Shown here piece after piece: positions 20,801 through 31,337 of a stretch of DNA of 64,000 nucleotides (its first letter is position 1; each line of letters opens with the position of its first letter). The notes beneath the pieces were generated by a model, which saw nothing but the letters and a program-made list of their open reading frames with translations, ran no database searches and had not been told where the DNA came from. The stretch is from Pisolithus tinctorius (taxonomy: Eukaryota > Basidiomycota > Agaricomycetes > Boletales > Pisolithaceae): NCBI GenBank assembly GCA_024663395.1, contig JANFAH010000001.1:3782001-3846000 (forward strand), read 5' to 3'. A program made the translations under genes and the position numbers.

Positions 20801-23031
20801 GCATTAGTGACTAAGGTAAGCACCGTCTCCATGTCTCTGGCATCCTCTGATTTGCATGTTGGTGCCACTAGAATAGGGTAGACAGTATCCTTGCCAAATA
20901 GATGCAAGCCAACTACAGTGACTTCCTAAGCCAGATGAACATGTCCTTCTTGAAGGGCATGGGCGATATTGAGAGCAGATTGATATGTGTGTAGGGACAG
21001 GTCGATGACATGAGAATGCAACCAACAAAGTCTGCCAATGCCATTTGCATTGGACATGTAGATGGTGGCTTCTTCAAGTGCAGTCTCATCTATGAGAAGA
21101 CTAACACTGCAATGTCCACAACAGGCACTGTCCCATGAGCTATGCAGCATGGTCTTGATATTAGTCTCAACAGTTGTTGACGAGATATGGCCAATTGTAG
21201 GTAGAACTTTAGTGAATGAGACATGATGGCACAGGGTGCGAAGAGAAGGGAGAGCAAGGTGTTGGTTCAGCGCAAATAGCAAGTTAGCTCCTCTGAGCCT
21301 GTAGACGAGCAAGGCAAGGTCAATGGCATCTGTTCTGTGGTTTTTAGGGCAGTAACCATGTTCGAGGGCATCTTCAATCATCCTGAGTATAGTGCAAATA
21401 CTTGTGCTGTTGTGGAGGGATGTCTGAAGGAGTTGTCGAAGCCAAGGGACATCGTGGTCTGAGAGTGCCATAACCAGACTTGTATGGTCTTCAAGCGAGG
21501 ACAGCATGTGCTTAATCTTGTGTGCATCATCAAGACCCTTGAGAGATACAGTCAGTATTGATCAATATCATGAATTGGTGAGCAGTGCCATACCTGGAGT
21601 TTCAGAGTGTTGGCTTGATTGTCAAGGTTCTTTGCAACTTCAAGTAGCTGCATTGGGGTGAGAAGGGAGTGTCGAGTATACTTGTTCCAGTCCCTTGCAA
21701 GTTCAGCAAGAGCAGTGACTTTGGGTGCAAGGGCATTGCATGCAAGACAAACAGAGAGCTCAGGGACATTTGAATAGTGAAAACAGTTTTCTGTGTGAAC
21801 AAAAATGACTCCATCAATAAGGTCAACTTGGAAGGGTAGTTTGTCAGGGCCATCATGAGTATGCAGCCATGGGAAATTCGCAGTGATCAGCACCGCCGGA
21901 GTGCCAGGCCAGCTGTCAATTTGAAGACCTGGACAACATGGGGTGGAAAAAGTTGAAACAAGTGGAGATATGCTGACAAGTGAATTTTTGCAGCTAGAAT
22001 GATTTGATTGTTGCATCATGGTAATAAACTGGGTGAAACTTGGGTGAAACAACTTATGATAATGGTCTACTGCCACCACCAGACAGAGGGAAGGTCATTG
22101 TTAATGTTTTGTGGGAGTCTGCTCACATGATCTTGGTCATTTTGCCTTGGCAGGACTTCTTGCCCCAGTGTGATTTGAGGGTCGAGAATTGTCCTTTTGA
22201 GGAGAGAGGGATGTGAGCATGGATACCTGAGTTAACCCAACAGCCAGCTGGACATTTAAGATCCCAGACACACTGTTCATTTGCTCAGACTTTGAGGTGG
22301 CCATGCATGTAGAGCATGAGATATGCCTTGCTGGTGGCCTCATTGATCAAAGTGGTGACCATTTCCTCATCCAGTGGGTCCCGGAAGATAGATTTTGCTC
22401 AGTGGTATTTGCCTTCAGATAACCACAGGGGTAATTGAGGCAACAAAGGATCCAGTATGGTCGGCTGTGTCTTTGGTATGCCATATGCATCCTCCTCGAA
22501 GAGATGGGCCAGATTATCCAATATGAATTGGCTGATATCATGTTGGAAACCAATGGCTGAGGTAAAATCATTATCGTGTTCATAGTGTCCAATATCTGTT
22601 ATTGTAGTATCATTGAGTTCACTGTTGCTGTCATGAGGTAATATGAATGTATGCTGGCATTGCAAGTCTGCTGTTGGTGCTTGAATCTTGGGCATGAATG
22701 TGATGCTATCAGGCAATCTGATATAAGTTATTGTAGTCATTCGATCATTATGTTCGAGGCTGGGTTCAATGCTGGTATCATGGTGTGATGTCGATGCCAT
22801 ATGCCAAAGTGCATGAAGTTTTGTGATTAATGCTTGAGTTTTGGGCTCAGATGTGGTACTGTTTGATTGGGTATTAAGTTGGAAGGACATTATGAGTGCA
22901 TGGGTCTGTAGCAGAGTATGACTAGGTAGCATTGGAGAGACAGAATGTCGCAGTGGTGGAGGCAACTGCGACATGTTTCGATGTGTCTTAGGGGCTGTAT
23001 GACAAATAGGGAAGGTCTCACCCATTCCCAA
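17871..23031 (-). pseudogene. P-like transposase gene with introns, six stops
   Basis: It reads from about 23031 to the TAA at 17871. Introns are clear at 21538-21593 and 20531-20579 (GTAAG start, CTAAC branch site, TAG end); a further one lies near 22080-22130. Key blocks: SVSLLIDETALEE (candidate first catalytic Asp), SIATDGDA, TLDFDFKHVFKR, and LHMSGGHNSGLNY near the end of the core. These parallel the Asp, D-x-x-H-x-x-K and GGxNxNP landmarks of P-element/THAP9 transposases; this is inference. A C-terminal region has paired cysteine/histidine motifs (CPVC, CGFC) that may bind zinc. In-frame stops are at 20926, 20728, 19953, 19761, 18297 and 18168; five are TGA. Related large proteins of unknown function are, in my recollection, common in Agaricomycetes. 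Confidence 0.75.
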
Positions 23032-23242
23032 TTAACAATTATATCATGCTATTTTTCTGATTGACAGCCAAAATGTCATATCTAGGAGCATGTTTATGCT
23101 GATAATGCTTCACTTTTATTATGACTTAAAGTAGCAATTGTACTGTCCTAATGTGCTATACAGACTTCAAGTTTGACACTGCAAACTTTGTGACTGTGGC
23201 TGAAATATGGACCCCAGACACCAATTGGGGGGGGGAGGTCAG

Positions 23243-23284
23243 AGATGACCTAGTGTTTGGCATTTGCTGATTGCCCGCCTCTTG
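23243..23284. repeat. Right terminal inverted repeat of the P-like transposon
   Basis: This is the reverse-complement partner of 17569-17610, ending GCCCGCCTCTTG directly before the second CTTTCAGA. Confidence 0.85.
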
Positions 23285-23547
23285 CTTTCAGAAGAAAAAG
23301 ATCCAAATGCCATGGATGTGGATGGAGTGAGACTCTCCAGAGAAGAAAGAGACCAACACATCAAAGAAGGAAGATGATTCAGTTGCAGAAACAAAGGACA
23401 CCTCTCACAAGAATGTCCAGACAAAGGGAAGACCCCCCAGAAAAAGGTCAAGAAAACCAGAAAGATTGTAGAAGTTGATGAAAGCAATGATGAAGAAAAA
23501 GTTGCCAGACCATCCATTGCCTTAGTCAATATCACTAAGGCATTAGA
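23285..23547 (+). pseudogene. gag: Gag of element Y, C-terminal part with zinc knuckle
   Basis: This continues the gag cut at 17568. It encodes EEKDPNAMDVDGVRLSREE, then a CCHC knuckle (C-x2-C-x4-H-x4-C; the first Cys codon region now reads TGA) containing RNKGHLSQEC, followed by a basic stretch and NITKALD. The protease and pol of Y are not seen. The gene is cut at 23547 by LTR B2. Confidence 0.75.
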
Positions 23548-24047
23548 TGTCAAGTCCAGGCCTACTCTGACCAACTCCGATGCTAGACAAGGTCTGGGGA
23601 GAGGTTCAGAAGCAAGTCCAACACAAAAGAACAGAACTCTGACTAGTGGAGTGTCAGCAGGGACAAAGTCCACCAAGACAAAGGTGGAGCAGAGTGAGGG
23701 CATTGGGTTTAGCTCATGCACTACCCCTTTGCACAATCTCAGCCCTCATATTTCAGAGGGAGAGAACAGATGGAAAGTCAGAGGTAACTCCAACAGGCAG
23801 AAGACAGAGACAGAGGGAGTAGGAACTAAGTTGATATTCATACTGAAGAACAGCAGAGTATGATACATGCTTTATACTACTACAGAGGTACAGTAACAGG
23901 AATCAGAACTGACATATGGAGACTCATAAAATTTCAAGTAAAACTTCCTAGATGACAAATGAAGGGAAGATGGAGGACATACAATGGGTAACATAGAACA
24001 TCCCAGAAAGGAAACAGTTCAGGCACTGGACCATGCAGTGTGTGCAC
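23548..24047 (-). mobile_element. LTR-B copy B2, first 500 bp
   Basis: It starts TGTCAAGTCC and matches B1 to about its position 500, where LTR A3 begins. The missing last part of the same LTR is found at 57995-58209 in inverse orientation. The left flank is TTAGA inside Y gag. Confidence 0.82.
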
Positions 24048-25823
24048 TGTCACACACCAAAGGTGTTTGGTGAGGTGGACATGGATGCAGCTGATGAATA
24101 GAGATGAAGACCATAGCCCTCATGTGAAGAAGGTCAGCCAGAAATGTTGGCAGTCATCCTTCACACAAGAGTGAGTTGTCAATGCCAAAGAAAAAGGAAG
24201 GAAGCAAGTTAAGCACTGATAAAAGCTCTTAAGCACCCATGTACAGCATTCCAATTTTCGACATATCTCCACCAATCCCACAGATACTGACACCATTCCC
24301 ACACTTGCTTGTAGTGCTCAGCCACACAATCCTACCTTCCAAAATTGGAAAGGATTTGCACACTCCACATGTTTCTACAGCACTCCCTCCAAAAGATGCT
24401 CATGTTGCTAATTCTTCTGATATGGCCACCTCCATGTCAATCATTTCACTTGTCCCCTTTGCTAGGGACCATGGCTACATATATCGACCAGGAGTTCCTA
24501 CCAGCTTCCATCCTGAAAGGTCCTGGTACATCCCATCCTTGTCTGCCCCCTCTCAGCCCATCCAGCTTGGACAGCACATTCTTTTTGTCAGTATGACCTC
24601 TAGGAGGATGTTCTTTGGTCACCTCAGGTCTGTCATTTGCTTGGAAAGGTCTTATGTGGTTGTTTCAGTCTCTCCAGCCCAAGAAGCATATGGATCCTTC
24701 CTCCCTGCTCCCTGCAATGTCTTCATACCAGTCTCATCCATCATTCTTCCAAAATTGCAACAGCTACAGTATAATCTACTGATTTCCACTCTCCCTGATC
24801 ACATCCATGATGAGTATGATGCACATCTTGCCTCCTTATTGCAAGATACAGCAGAAGATGCTCCCCCTTTGTCCCCTCTTCCAAGAGAGCCTCATACATG
24901 AAGTTTTTATTTGCTTCACTGAGAGGACAGTTAGGGGGGGAAAGTTGCAATCCCCTATGCTCCTGTCACCCCACAGACCCCCAAAGCTTGACCCCTGTTG
25001 ACATCTGACTCACCCTGTCCACTTTTGGATGTACTATATCAGCATCAGATCAGTGCTGCCTCTCTGTCATCCCACTTTGGCCCAGAAGTGATCTCTTTGA
25101 GATGTGACATGCACAGCCTCCCCCTAATGTGATTCCAGTGTGCTTTCCCAGTTTCTGACATTACTTGACTCATACTTTGACATTCTGACTCACCTATTGC
25201 CAATACTTACCAATCTTTTGACCTTGCTTACTGATTCTTCGCTTTTTGGCTAACTTATCCTTACCAATGCTTAGCAATGCTTTCTAAGATGATTACCCAC
25301 CACTTACATTCCTTACTTATCACTTACCAATCACTTACCAAGTGTTTGCACCTTGTTTTCCATAGGCAACACCCCTGTACTGCATATAAATCACTGTACT
25401 TAGATAGCTGAATAAGAAGAAGACATCAGAGAGCCCCTCTTGCTCACAATTCATCATCTCTCAGTAATTCATTCAGCAGCTTTGATAGTTGAGGCTTTAT
25501 TAAGGGTCTAACTATCATCTACTTCACCTATTATTGTCTATCATCAATCTACTTTGCTCCAAGTCCTCCCTGAGCTCAGTGCAGCTCAGAGCATTGAATT
25601 AAGTTGTTATCCATCCTTCTGTGGGCTGACAGCAGTCTACCCCATTGAAATCTCTTGCATTCCTGCTCCTTCTTTGTTAGGAGCACCCCCAACCCTCAGC
25701 ACTTGTCTTTGAGTGTTGTAGCTTGCAAAAACCCTCCCAAATCAAAGGTTCTACCATCTAGGTACTGCATAGGCACACCACCACTCACTTTCATTGTCTT
25801 TTGTGTTGGTTTTGGTTCGTTTC
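24048..25823 (+). mobile_element. LTR-A copy A3, right end cut
   Basis: It starts TGTCACACACC. It is nearly identical to A4 (58210-60012, inverted) over most of its length but less so over its first few hundred bases. It stops after GGTTCGTTTC, lacking the last roughly 33 bp present in A4. It then joins the protease region of X directly. It is interpreted as one breakpoint of an inversion. Confidence 0.8.
24239..24901 (+). CDS. ORF inside LTR-A U3 (A3 copy), unknown protein
   Basis: The frame has 220 codons and no internal stop. It differs from the A4 copy (59159-59821) almost only in the first 40 residues. Blocks: HVSTALPPKDAHVANSSDM, LVPFARDHGYIYRPGVP, QPIQLGQHILFVSMTSRRM, LPDHIHDEYDAHLASLLQD. 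There is no recognised domain. The product is proline- and serine-rich and slightly acidic at its end. It lies upstream of the LTR TATA box, comparable in position to U3-encoded ORFs of some retroviruses, but no homology is claimed. Confidence 0.5.
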   Translation: MYSIPIFDISPPIPQILTPFPHLLVVLSHTILPSKIGKDLHTPHVSTALPPKDAHVANSSDMATSMSIISLVPFARDHGYIYRPGVPTSFHPERSWYIPSLSAPSQPIQLGQHILFVSMTSRRMFFGHLRSVICLERSYVVVSVSPAQEAYGSFLPAPCNVFIPVSSIILPKLQQLQYNLLISTLPDHIHDEYDAHLASLLQDTAEDAPPLSPLPREPHT

Positions 25824-26591
25824 CCAAGAAGTAGATCTTTCCCTCTGCTTTCCTTCTGGTGATGTCAACTCCATTTCATTTTATGTTACTCCATTGGATT
25901 CTTCTTGTTTGCTGGTATTAGGACACAACTGGCTCACCTGTTTCAATCTGTCAATTGACTGGGTACTGGGCAGTATATTGTTCAAACCACTATTAGAGGG
26001 AATGCCAACACCCCAGGCACCTTTGTCACCTTCCACTGTGTCCTCTGCTCTGGATCTGACACCCTCCACTCCATCTGCAACTCCAACTGACTTGCCACAC
26101 TCCACTCCACTCATCTCATTCATCAATGCTGCTGCATATGTCAGAGCCTGTGCTCTCCCTGGTTCTAGACAGTTCCACTTACAGCTCTCTGCTGATGATG
26201 TGAAGCTCCATGCATCCTCCACTTCTTCTCCACCTCCTGACCTCTCCTCAGTCCCTCCTGAGTATCATGAGTTTGCTGATGTCTTTAGTAAAGACAAGGC
26301 TACTGAACTTCTGCCACACTGCTTGTTCAATCTCAAGATCAACCTTGAGGAAGGAGCTTCTCTGCCCATTGGCACAATCTACTCTCTGTCTCCACCAGAG
26401 CTTGAAGCTCTCCACACCTTCATTGACAAGTATCTTGGCTATGGTTTCATCAAGCAGTCCACCTCCACTCACAGTGCCCCTGTCCTCTTCATAAAGAAGA
26501 AGGATGGTTCACTCCACCTCTGTGTAGACTATTGAGGACTCAATAAAATCACAAAAAAAGATCACTATCTGCTGCCACTCATCTCTGACTT
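25824..26591 (+). pseudogene. pol: Element X pol fragment: protease tail and RT start
   Basis: It encodes the end of an aspartic protease (LVLGHNWLTCFNLSIDW), a linker (PPEYHEFADVFSKDKA) and the start of a Ty3-type reverse transcriptase (HSAPVLFIKKKDGSLHLCVDY, then TGA where Arg is expected, then GLNKITKKD). It breaks at LPLISD where LTR H begins. The central RT, including the catalytic motif, is missing between here and 43648. It is closely similar to H at the protein level. Confidence 0.8.
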
Positions 26592-27077
26592 TGTTAAGTT
26601 TGTGACTTGGTTGGGGGTCAAAGGCCAAAGGCCAAGTGCCAGGTGCAACAACCCTTGGTCTTAGCTTGTGCACTAGACCCTTGTGCAAGCCAGGTTGAAG
26701 TCAGAGAGAGCTGAGGGGGGTCAGGAGCAAAGGCCGAGAGTTGTCTTGGTCTTAAGCTAGGAGCTGGGGGTGAACTAGATTGATATTCAGACTGAGGAGC
26801 TAAGTACAATCTACATAGAGTATATATACCAAAGACTGGCAACCTGAAGGCCAAGGTTACCAGTGAGGGACTAAATAGCTGTGCAAGGAACTAACTAAAA
26901 GTTAGATGAGGAGACAGGGATCAGAGAGCCAAAGACAGACACTGCCTCGGCACAAGCGAGGGCAATACAAAAGCTAACTAGAAAAGTATAGTAAGGAACA
27001 GAGTTTGTTTCAGTGTTCAGCATTGACTTGGCATTTTGAACCTAAGACCAAAACTATGGGTTTCTTGGTATATGACA
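26592..27077 (-). repeat. H 3' LTR
   Basis: It has ends TGTTAAG and TATATGACA and pairs with 43162-43647. The first 20 bp are more diverged than the rest (several TG/CA differences), so the exact outer border could be 20 bp further in. Confidence 0.8.
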
Positions 27078-27096
27078 GTATCCCCCCCTTAGGGTC
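27078..27096 (-). other. Polypurine tract of element H
   Basis: On the minus strand CCCTAAGGGGGGGATAC directly precedes the 3' LTR. Element X has the same kind of tract (57981-57994). Confidence 0.7.
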
Positions 27097-27282
27097 AAGC
27101 CCTTGAGACCCACCCTAAGGTACATGAGGTCAGCAGTTGCCATGCCAATAGAACACATGTTCCCCAGGGTTAAAAGGTGCATTTTTTTGTGAAGATTGTT
27201 TTCTCCCGACTTCTTCATCATGTCTTCCTGTTGAGCTTCCCCATGCTTACCCAATGACCCATCCAGCTTCCAGAAGGTCACC

Positions 27283-27479
27283 ATGCCCAAACTCCAGATC
27301 ACCAGTGATGATGAGGAGGCCAACATCCAGGCTAAGATGGCTGAGCACAAGAGGCACAAGGCTGTGAGGGAAGAGGCTACCCAGCTGGAGGCAGAAAGGC
27401 TTGAGAGGGAGTGACTAGAGGCAGAGCAGCACAAGAGGGAGCAGTTGGAAGCTGAGCAGCATGAAAGGGAGCAGGTGGA
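27283..27479 (+). pseudogene. Element H antisense accessory gene, 5' part
   Basis: It starts ATG at 27283 and encodes MPKLQITSDDEEANIQAKM followed by a Glu/Lys/Arg/Gln-rich coiled coil with repeats of the LEAEQHKRE type. One TGA interrupts it near 27414. The gene is opposite to H gag-pol and lies just inside the 3' LTR. It is split by element C and continues in frame at 36222 once C and one GTGGA copy are removed. Confidence 0.65.
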
Positions 27480-27877
27480 TGTAACAACCGGTAGACTTTT
27501 TGCTTCCATGTTTCCTGCTTGCCTATATATCCACCCTCTGGTTAGGGTTCCGCTTTAGGGATGCTTAGTCATCTCGGACTTTTCCTTTTTAGTTACTCTT
27601 TCATGCTTACATGATACTTAGTAAGGCCATGCCTTGTTACTAATGCATGTTCGCATTTGTCCAATAGCGTAGTTCTCTCTTTTGTTTACTTCTTTCTAGA
27701 ATGTTCTCTCATGGCAGTATGTACAAACAGTAAGGCAGTATATAAGTCCCGTCATTTGTCATAGCCAGACTCTCTAATCTAGTTTGTTTTGAGCTTGTCC
27801 CTCAATCAATGGGTTCCACTCCCACTCTCTCTGGTTTGAAGTGATAGCTGAGAAGACATTCATCTTTGGTTGCTTCA
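27480..27877 (+). repeat. C 5' LTR
   Basis: It has ends TGTAAC and TTGCTTCA and is 398 bp, equal in length to the 3' LTR. Confidence 0.92.
27739..27746 (+). promoter_or_regulatory. TATA box of element C
   Basis: TATATAAG lies 38 bp upstream of ATCTAGTTTG (27777), the predicted RNA start judged from primer-site complementarity. Confidence 0.6.
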
Positions 27878-27879
27878 CT

Positions 27880-27889
27880 CAAACTAGAT
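27880..27889 (+). other. Self-primer type primer binding site of C
   Basis: CAAACTAGAT, two bases after the 5' LTR, is the exact reverse complement of ATCTAGTTTG at 27777-27786 in the LTR. In Tf1/sushi elements the RNA 5' end folds back on a site next to the LTR and primes reverse transcription. The position and TATA distance fit that mechanism. Confidence 0.65.
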
Positions 27890-28637
27890 CACTACTTCTC
27901 CCCTACCACTTCATACCTGGTGCTGAGGGTTAACAGCAGTACGATAGTCATAGTGGGCAGTCTGCCCTGTAGCTTTTCTTCTTCGCCTCCATCAGTGTGA
28001 CCGAGAGCGCCCAAGCGATGGAGCCGGTTGGGCAAACATCTTAGGGAGTTTTACATTACGTATATACACCATCCCGAGGTTGAGCTCAGTGTACACAGGG
28101 CAATGCTTGATCAAGAGGGCCTGCAAGGTCCAGAGTGGCTGAGCCATAGTTAGTCATAGCTCCCACACAGCAGCAGAGGTAGACCCGTAGTCAACGTTCT
28201 TGCACCCACCATAGTTTGCATAGTGTGCCAGGCTGGTCTCTCCCTATTTCTAGGAGATTGATCAGGTGTGTGACAGCGAACAGACTACATGTTTAGTGGT
28301 CCTGAACACCATTGGCGAGTAGTATGCCTACGTACCTTTTACCTTACCACCATTCCTGCCATAAAGAAAGAAGAGGTCAAGCTTTGTCTCCCTCTTAGAT
28401 TCCTCCCTTACAAAAGGGAACTCTCCACCCCATGCCTTTCCCACTCACTCTCCTGCTCACCCCACTTCCCCTTCCCCCTCTTGAACTCTTCTGTGAGGTA
28501 ACTCCAGAACTTGTTTACCCTTCACCTTCACCCTCTCCTGACCCAAACAAGTTCAGGTTTGTTTTTAATCAACCCTACAATCTCTGGAACAGATGTTCCA
28601 TCCACTGCCCCCTCTGCAAACCGGTCCTGCTGACCAG
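27890..28637 (+). other. Leader of element C
   Basis: This is untranslated leader between primer site and gag. The ORF at 28289-28501 is Leu/Pro/Ser-rich with no recognised match and is not called a gene. Repeat W1 follows at 28649. Confidence 0.5.
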
Positions 28638-28648
28638 CAGAAATGGAC

Positions 28649-28876
28649 TGTTACGCTCGACTGAAGTCAAGTTGTAGGGAGAGCTCAAACGCAGACAGTG
28701 GTTTCTACTGAGCAAACGGCTGCAGTAACCTCTGTAAATGACAGAGGATTTTGGGCAACGCTGGTAAGAGTGGTCCTTGTTAGGGACACTGAGGGCGAAG
28801 TTCTGAGAACACTGCGTATGATTGAGCAGCTCAAGTCTGGGTTTCCAGGACTAGAGCCGGCAGTCTAAATACTACA
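28649..28876 (+). mobile_element. Repeat W copy W1, 228 bp with 11-bp duplication
   Basis: It is flanked by CAGAAATGGAC at 28638-28648 and again at 28877-28887. It starts TGTTACGCTCG and ends AATACTACA, without clear inverted ends. W2 lies at 16419-16621. A duplication of this length fits a SINE or a Mutator-like short element; I see no pol III box or tail that decides. Confidence 0.7.
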
Positions 28877-29098
28877 CAGAAATGGACCATGAGGCATCCA
28901 CATGTAACGAGGTAACTACGCCATTGGTTGAACAATGATGACACATGTCCTAAGCATGTAATGAGCCAGTAACGCTAGTGGTGGGAATAGAGAGCCGTTG
29001 GATCAAAGAGAAGACGGCTCTAAAAGGAAACTAAGTCCAATGGATCACAAGCAAGGTAAATGTACAACAAAAAGGAGAAGTTAGGGGTGAAATGTAAC

Positions 29099-29512
29099 AT
29101 GGACCCTGCACAGCTGCAACCACCTGCCATTGATTACACAATGGTGCAAGCCATGGCAGCAGCCATGGCACAAGCAATGAAGCAATATATGCCAGTGCCA
29201 GCTGTGGCACAAACAACCAACTTTGACCCCACCAAGAGGGGTGTCGCAGAGCCTGGAACTTTCGATGGTTCCATGGCAAAATACGAGGAATGGGCAATCA
29301 GAATGAGAGCCTATTGCAAAGCGGTGGTCCACCACTATACAGGCCAGGACTGCATGGCTTTCTGGACCTGGATGACTGGCCCGATTGCCAGCAACTATGC
29401 CTGCACCAAGTTAGATTTCCACTTGGCAAACAGCAACTGGCCTACCATCAATGAGGTGGTAGCAGATCTCAACTCTCGCTTCCAGCCCATGAACAATGGG
29501 GATTGAGCCTGG
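29099..29512 (+). pseudogene. gag: Element C Gag, N-terminal part
   Basis: It starts MDPAQLQPPAIDYTMVQ, then an Ala/Met-rich helix, then a Gag core (EPGTFDGSMAKYEEWAIRMR, FWTWMTGPIASNYAC). It is interrupted by LTR A5 at 29513 and continues at 31338. Two TGAs at former Arg or Trp codons flank the junction. It forms the particle shell of C. Confidence 0.75.
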
Positions 29513-31337
29513 TGTGAGTCAAAGTGTGGAAAGGCAGTATAAACCAACCAAACCAACACCAAAGACAAATAATGTATGAGTGGTGGTGTGCCTCTGTGGA
29601 ACTTGGAGTGCAGAAAGATCTAAGTGGGGGAAATTTCAATGGCAGGTGTTCCTAGCACAAGTCATTGACGAGTTACACAGGAGGGAATGGATGGATGATG
29701 ACTGGGAGAGGGATGCTGAGTAGAGTGGTGAGCTTCAATAGGATGTGCTCCTAGCACAAGTCAATGATGAGTTACACAGGAGAAGATGAATGACTAAGCA
29801 AAAGTTGCTGACTAAGCACTGATGATACTGATGAAGGCAGATAGACTCCTTCATGGAGCCTCAACTACCAATGATATGATGAAGACAGATAGACTCTTCC
29901 AAATGAGCCTCAACTGTCAACAATGAGTTATGCCTGAGAGAGCTGAACTGACTGCTGAGTGACTTCTGGATTGCTTCTGATTGCTTGGGGGTAGCTAAGT
30001 ACATGGGGATTTATATATTGTGGGGGGAGCACAGCTTGTGACAAACAAGGCACAAACACCTGGTAAGTAATGAGTAAGGACTGAGTAATCATGATGAGTA
30101 AGCAAGGAATGAAAAGTAAGCAAGCAAAGAGGATTGGTAAGTACTGGCAATAAACAAGTCAAGGATAGTCAAAATATCACAGAATGAGTCAAATGGAGTC
30201 AGAAACTAAGTAAGCACACTGATATCACATTAGGGGGTGGCGATGCAAGTCAGATCTCGGTGGAGACATCTCTAGATCCAAAGATGGCATGACAGATGGA
30301 CAGTGTTTCCAGATAAGGAAGTACTAACTCCAGAATTGAAGGGCATGAGTCAGGCATCAAAGAGGGCTAGGGCATTGGGGGTCTGTGGGGCAATGGGAGC
30401 ATAAGCAATCGTGTCTCCCACCCTTCCATCCTCTCAGTGAAGTTAACAAAACTTCATGGACAGGGCTCTGATGGAGGAGGAGGAGAAGGGGGGATGTCCT
30501 CTGCTGGATCTTGCAGTAAGAAGGCAAGATGCATGTCATACTCATCATGAATGTGATCAGGGAGGCTGGAGAACAGTAGATTATGCTGCAGCTGTCGCAA
30601 TGCAGGAAGAATGATGGATGAGACTGGAACAAAGATGGTGCAGGGAGCAGGGAGGAACAATCCATATGCTTCATCAACCAGGGAGACTGAAATGACCACA
30701 TAAGACCTTTCTAACCAAGTGACAGACCTGAGGCAACCAAAGAATGTCCTTCTGGAAGTCATACTGACAAGGAGAACATGCTGACCAAGCTGCATGGGAT
30801 GAGATGGGGCTGACAATGACGGGATGAACCAGGGGGCTTCAGGACAGAAGCTGGTGGGAATGCCTGGCAGATATACATAGCCACTGTCTCTGGCAAATGA
30901 GACAAGTGAGATGATTGATGAAGAGGCAGCCATGATTGATGGACTTAGCAAAATGAGCATCTGATGGATGGAGTGCTGTAGAAATGCGTAGAGTGCAAGG
31001 ATCCTCTCCAAACTTGGAAGGCAGAACTGCATGGCTGAGCATTTTAAGCAAGTGTGAGAACAGAGTTGATATCTTTGGAAATGGTGGAGATATGATGAAA
31101 ACTGGAATGCCATACACGGGCACTAAAAACCTTTAATGTGCACTTAACTCGCTTCCTCTTTTCTCTTTAGCACTGACGACTCGTTCTTGTGCAAAGGATG
31201 ACTGTTAATGTCCAGCAGTCTTTCTATGCATGAGGCCTTTAGTCTTCATCTGCATGGCATGGGCATTGTGCGCAACTTGTCGACGAGTTAGGCAGAGTCA
31301 GCTGTAACCATGTACACAACACCTTTGGTGTGTGACA
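29513..31337 (-). mobile_element. LTR-A copy A5, solo LTR nested in C gag
   Basis: It is 1825 bp with both LTR-A ends and sits in inverse sense to C. The flanks are CTGG (29509-29512) and CCGG (31338-31341), a 4-bp duplication with one C-to-T change. Removing it keeps the gag frame. It contains the TATA box and the U3 ORF. Confidence 0.88.
30454..31123 (-). CDS. ORF inside LTR-A U3 (A5 copy), unknown protein
   Basis: The C-terminal two thirds (SIISLVSFARDSGYVYLPGIP through LPDHIHDEYDMHLAFLLQD) match the A3/A4 ORF. The N-terminal part is in another frame (starting at 31123). Compared with A3 many nucleotide differences are silent, for example in the TSRR codons. This suggests past selection on the protein before this copy decayed. 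Confidence 0.42.

Larger units (their letters stand above)
17569..23284 (-). mobile_element. Complete DNA transposon, P-element/THAP9-like
   Basis: This 5716-bp element has ends CAAGAGGCGGGC...GCCCGCCTCTTG. Perfect 8-bp direct repeats CTTTCAGA flank it (17561-17568, 23285-23292). Removing it and one repeat rejoins the host gag in frame. It carries one spliced transposase gene on the minus strand. The 8-bp duplication with CA-starting ends fits the P or hAT superfamilies; the protein motifs favour P. It keeps more CpG than the surrounding gag, so it inserted later than Y. The gene has six in-frame stops, so this copy cannot move itself but could move with help. Confidence 0.88.

Noticed and set aside
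17871..23031. Assignment of the transposase gene to the KDZ superfamily
   Set aside because: KDZ proteins are common in basidiomycetes and also large, but I see none of their CxC cluster or SWIM features; the LLIDE / FKHVFKR / GGHNSG order fits P/THAP9 better.
28289..28677. ORFs in the C leader
   Set aside because: No match to Gag or other families, and located in the untranslated leader before the Gag start; overlaps the W1 border.
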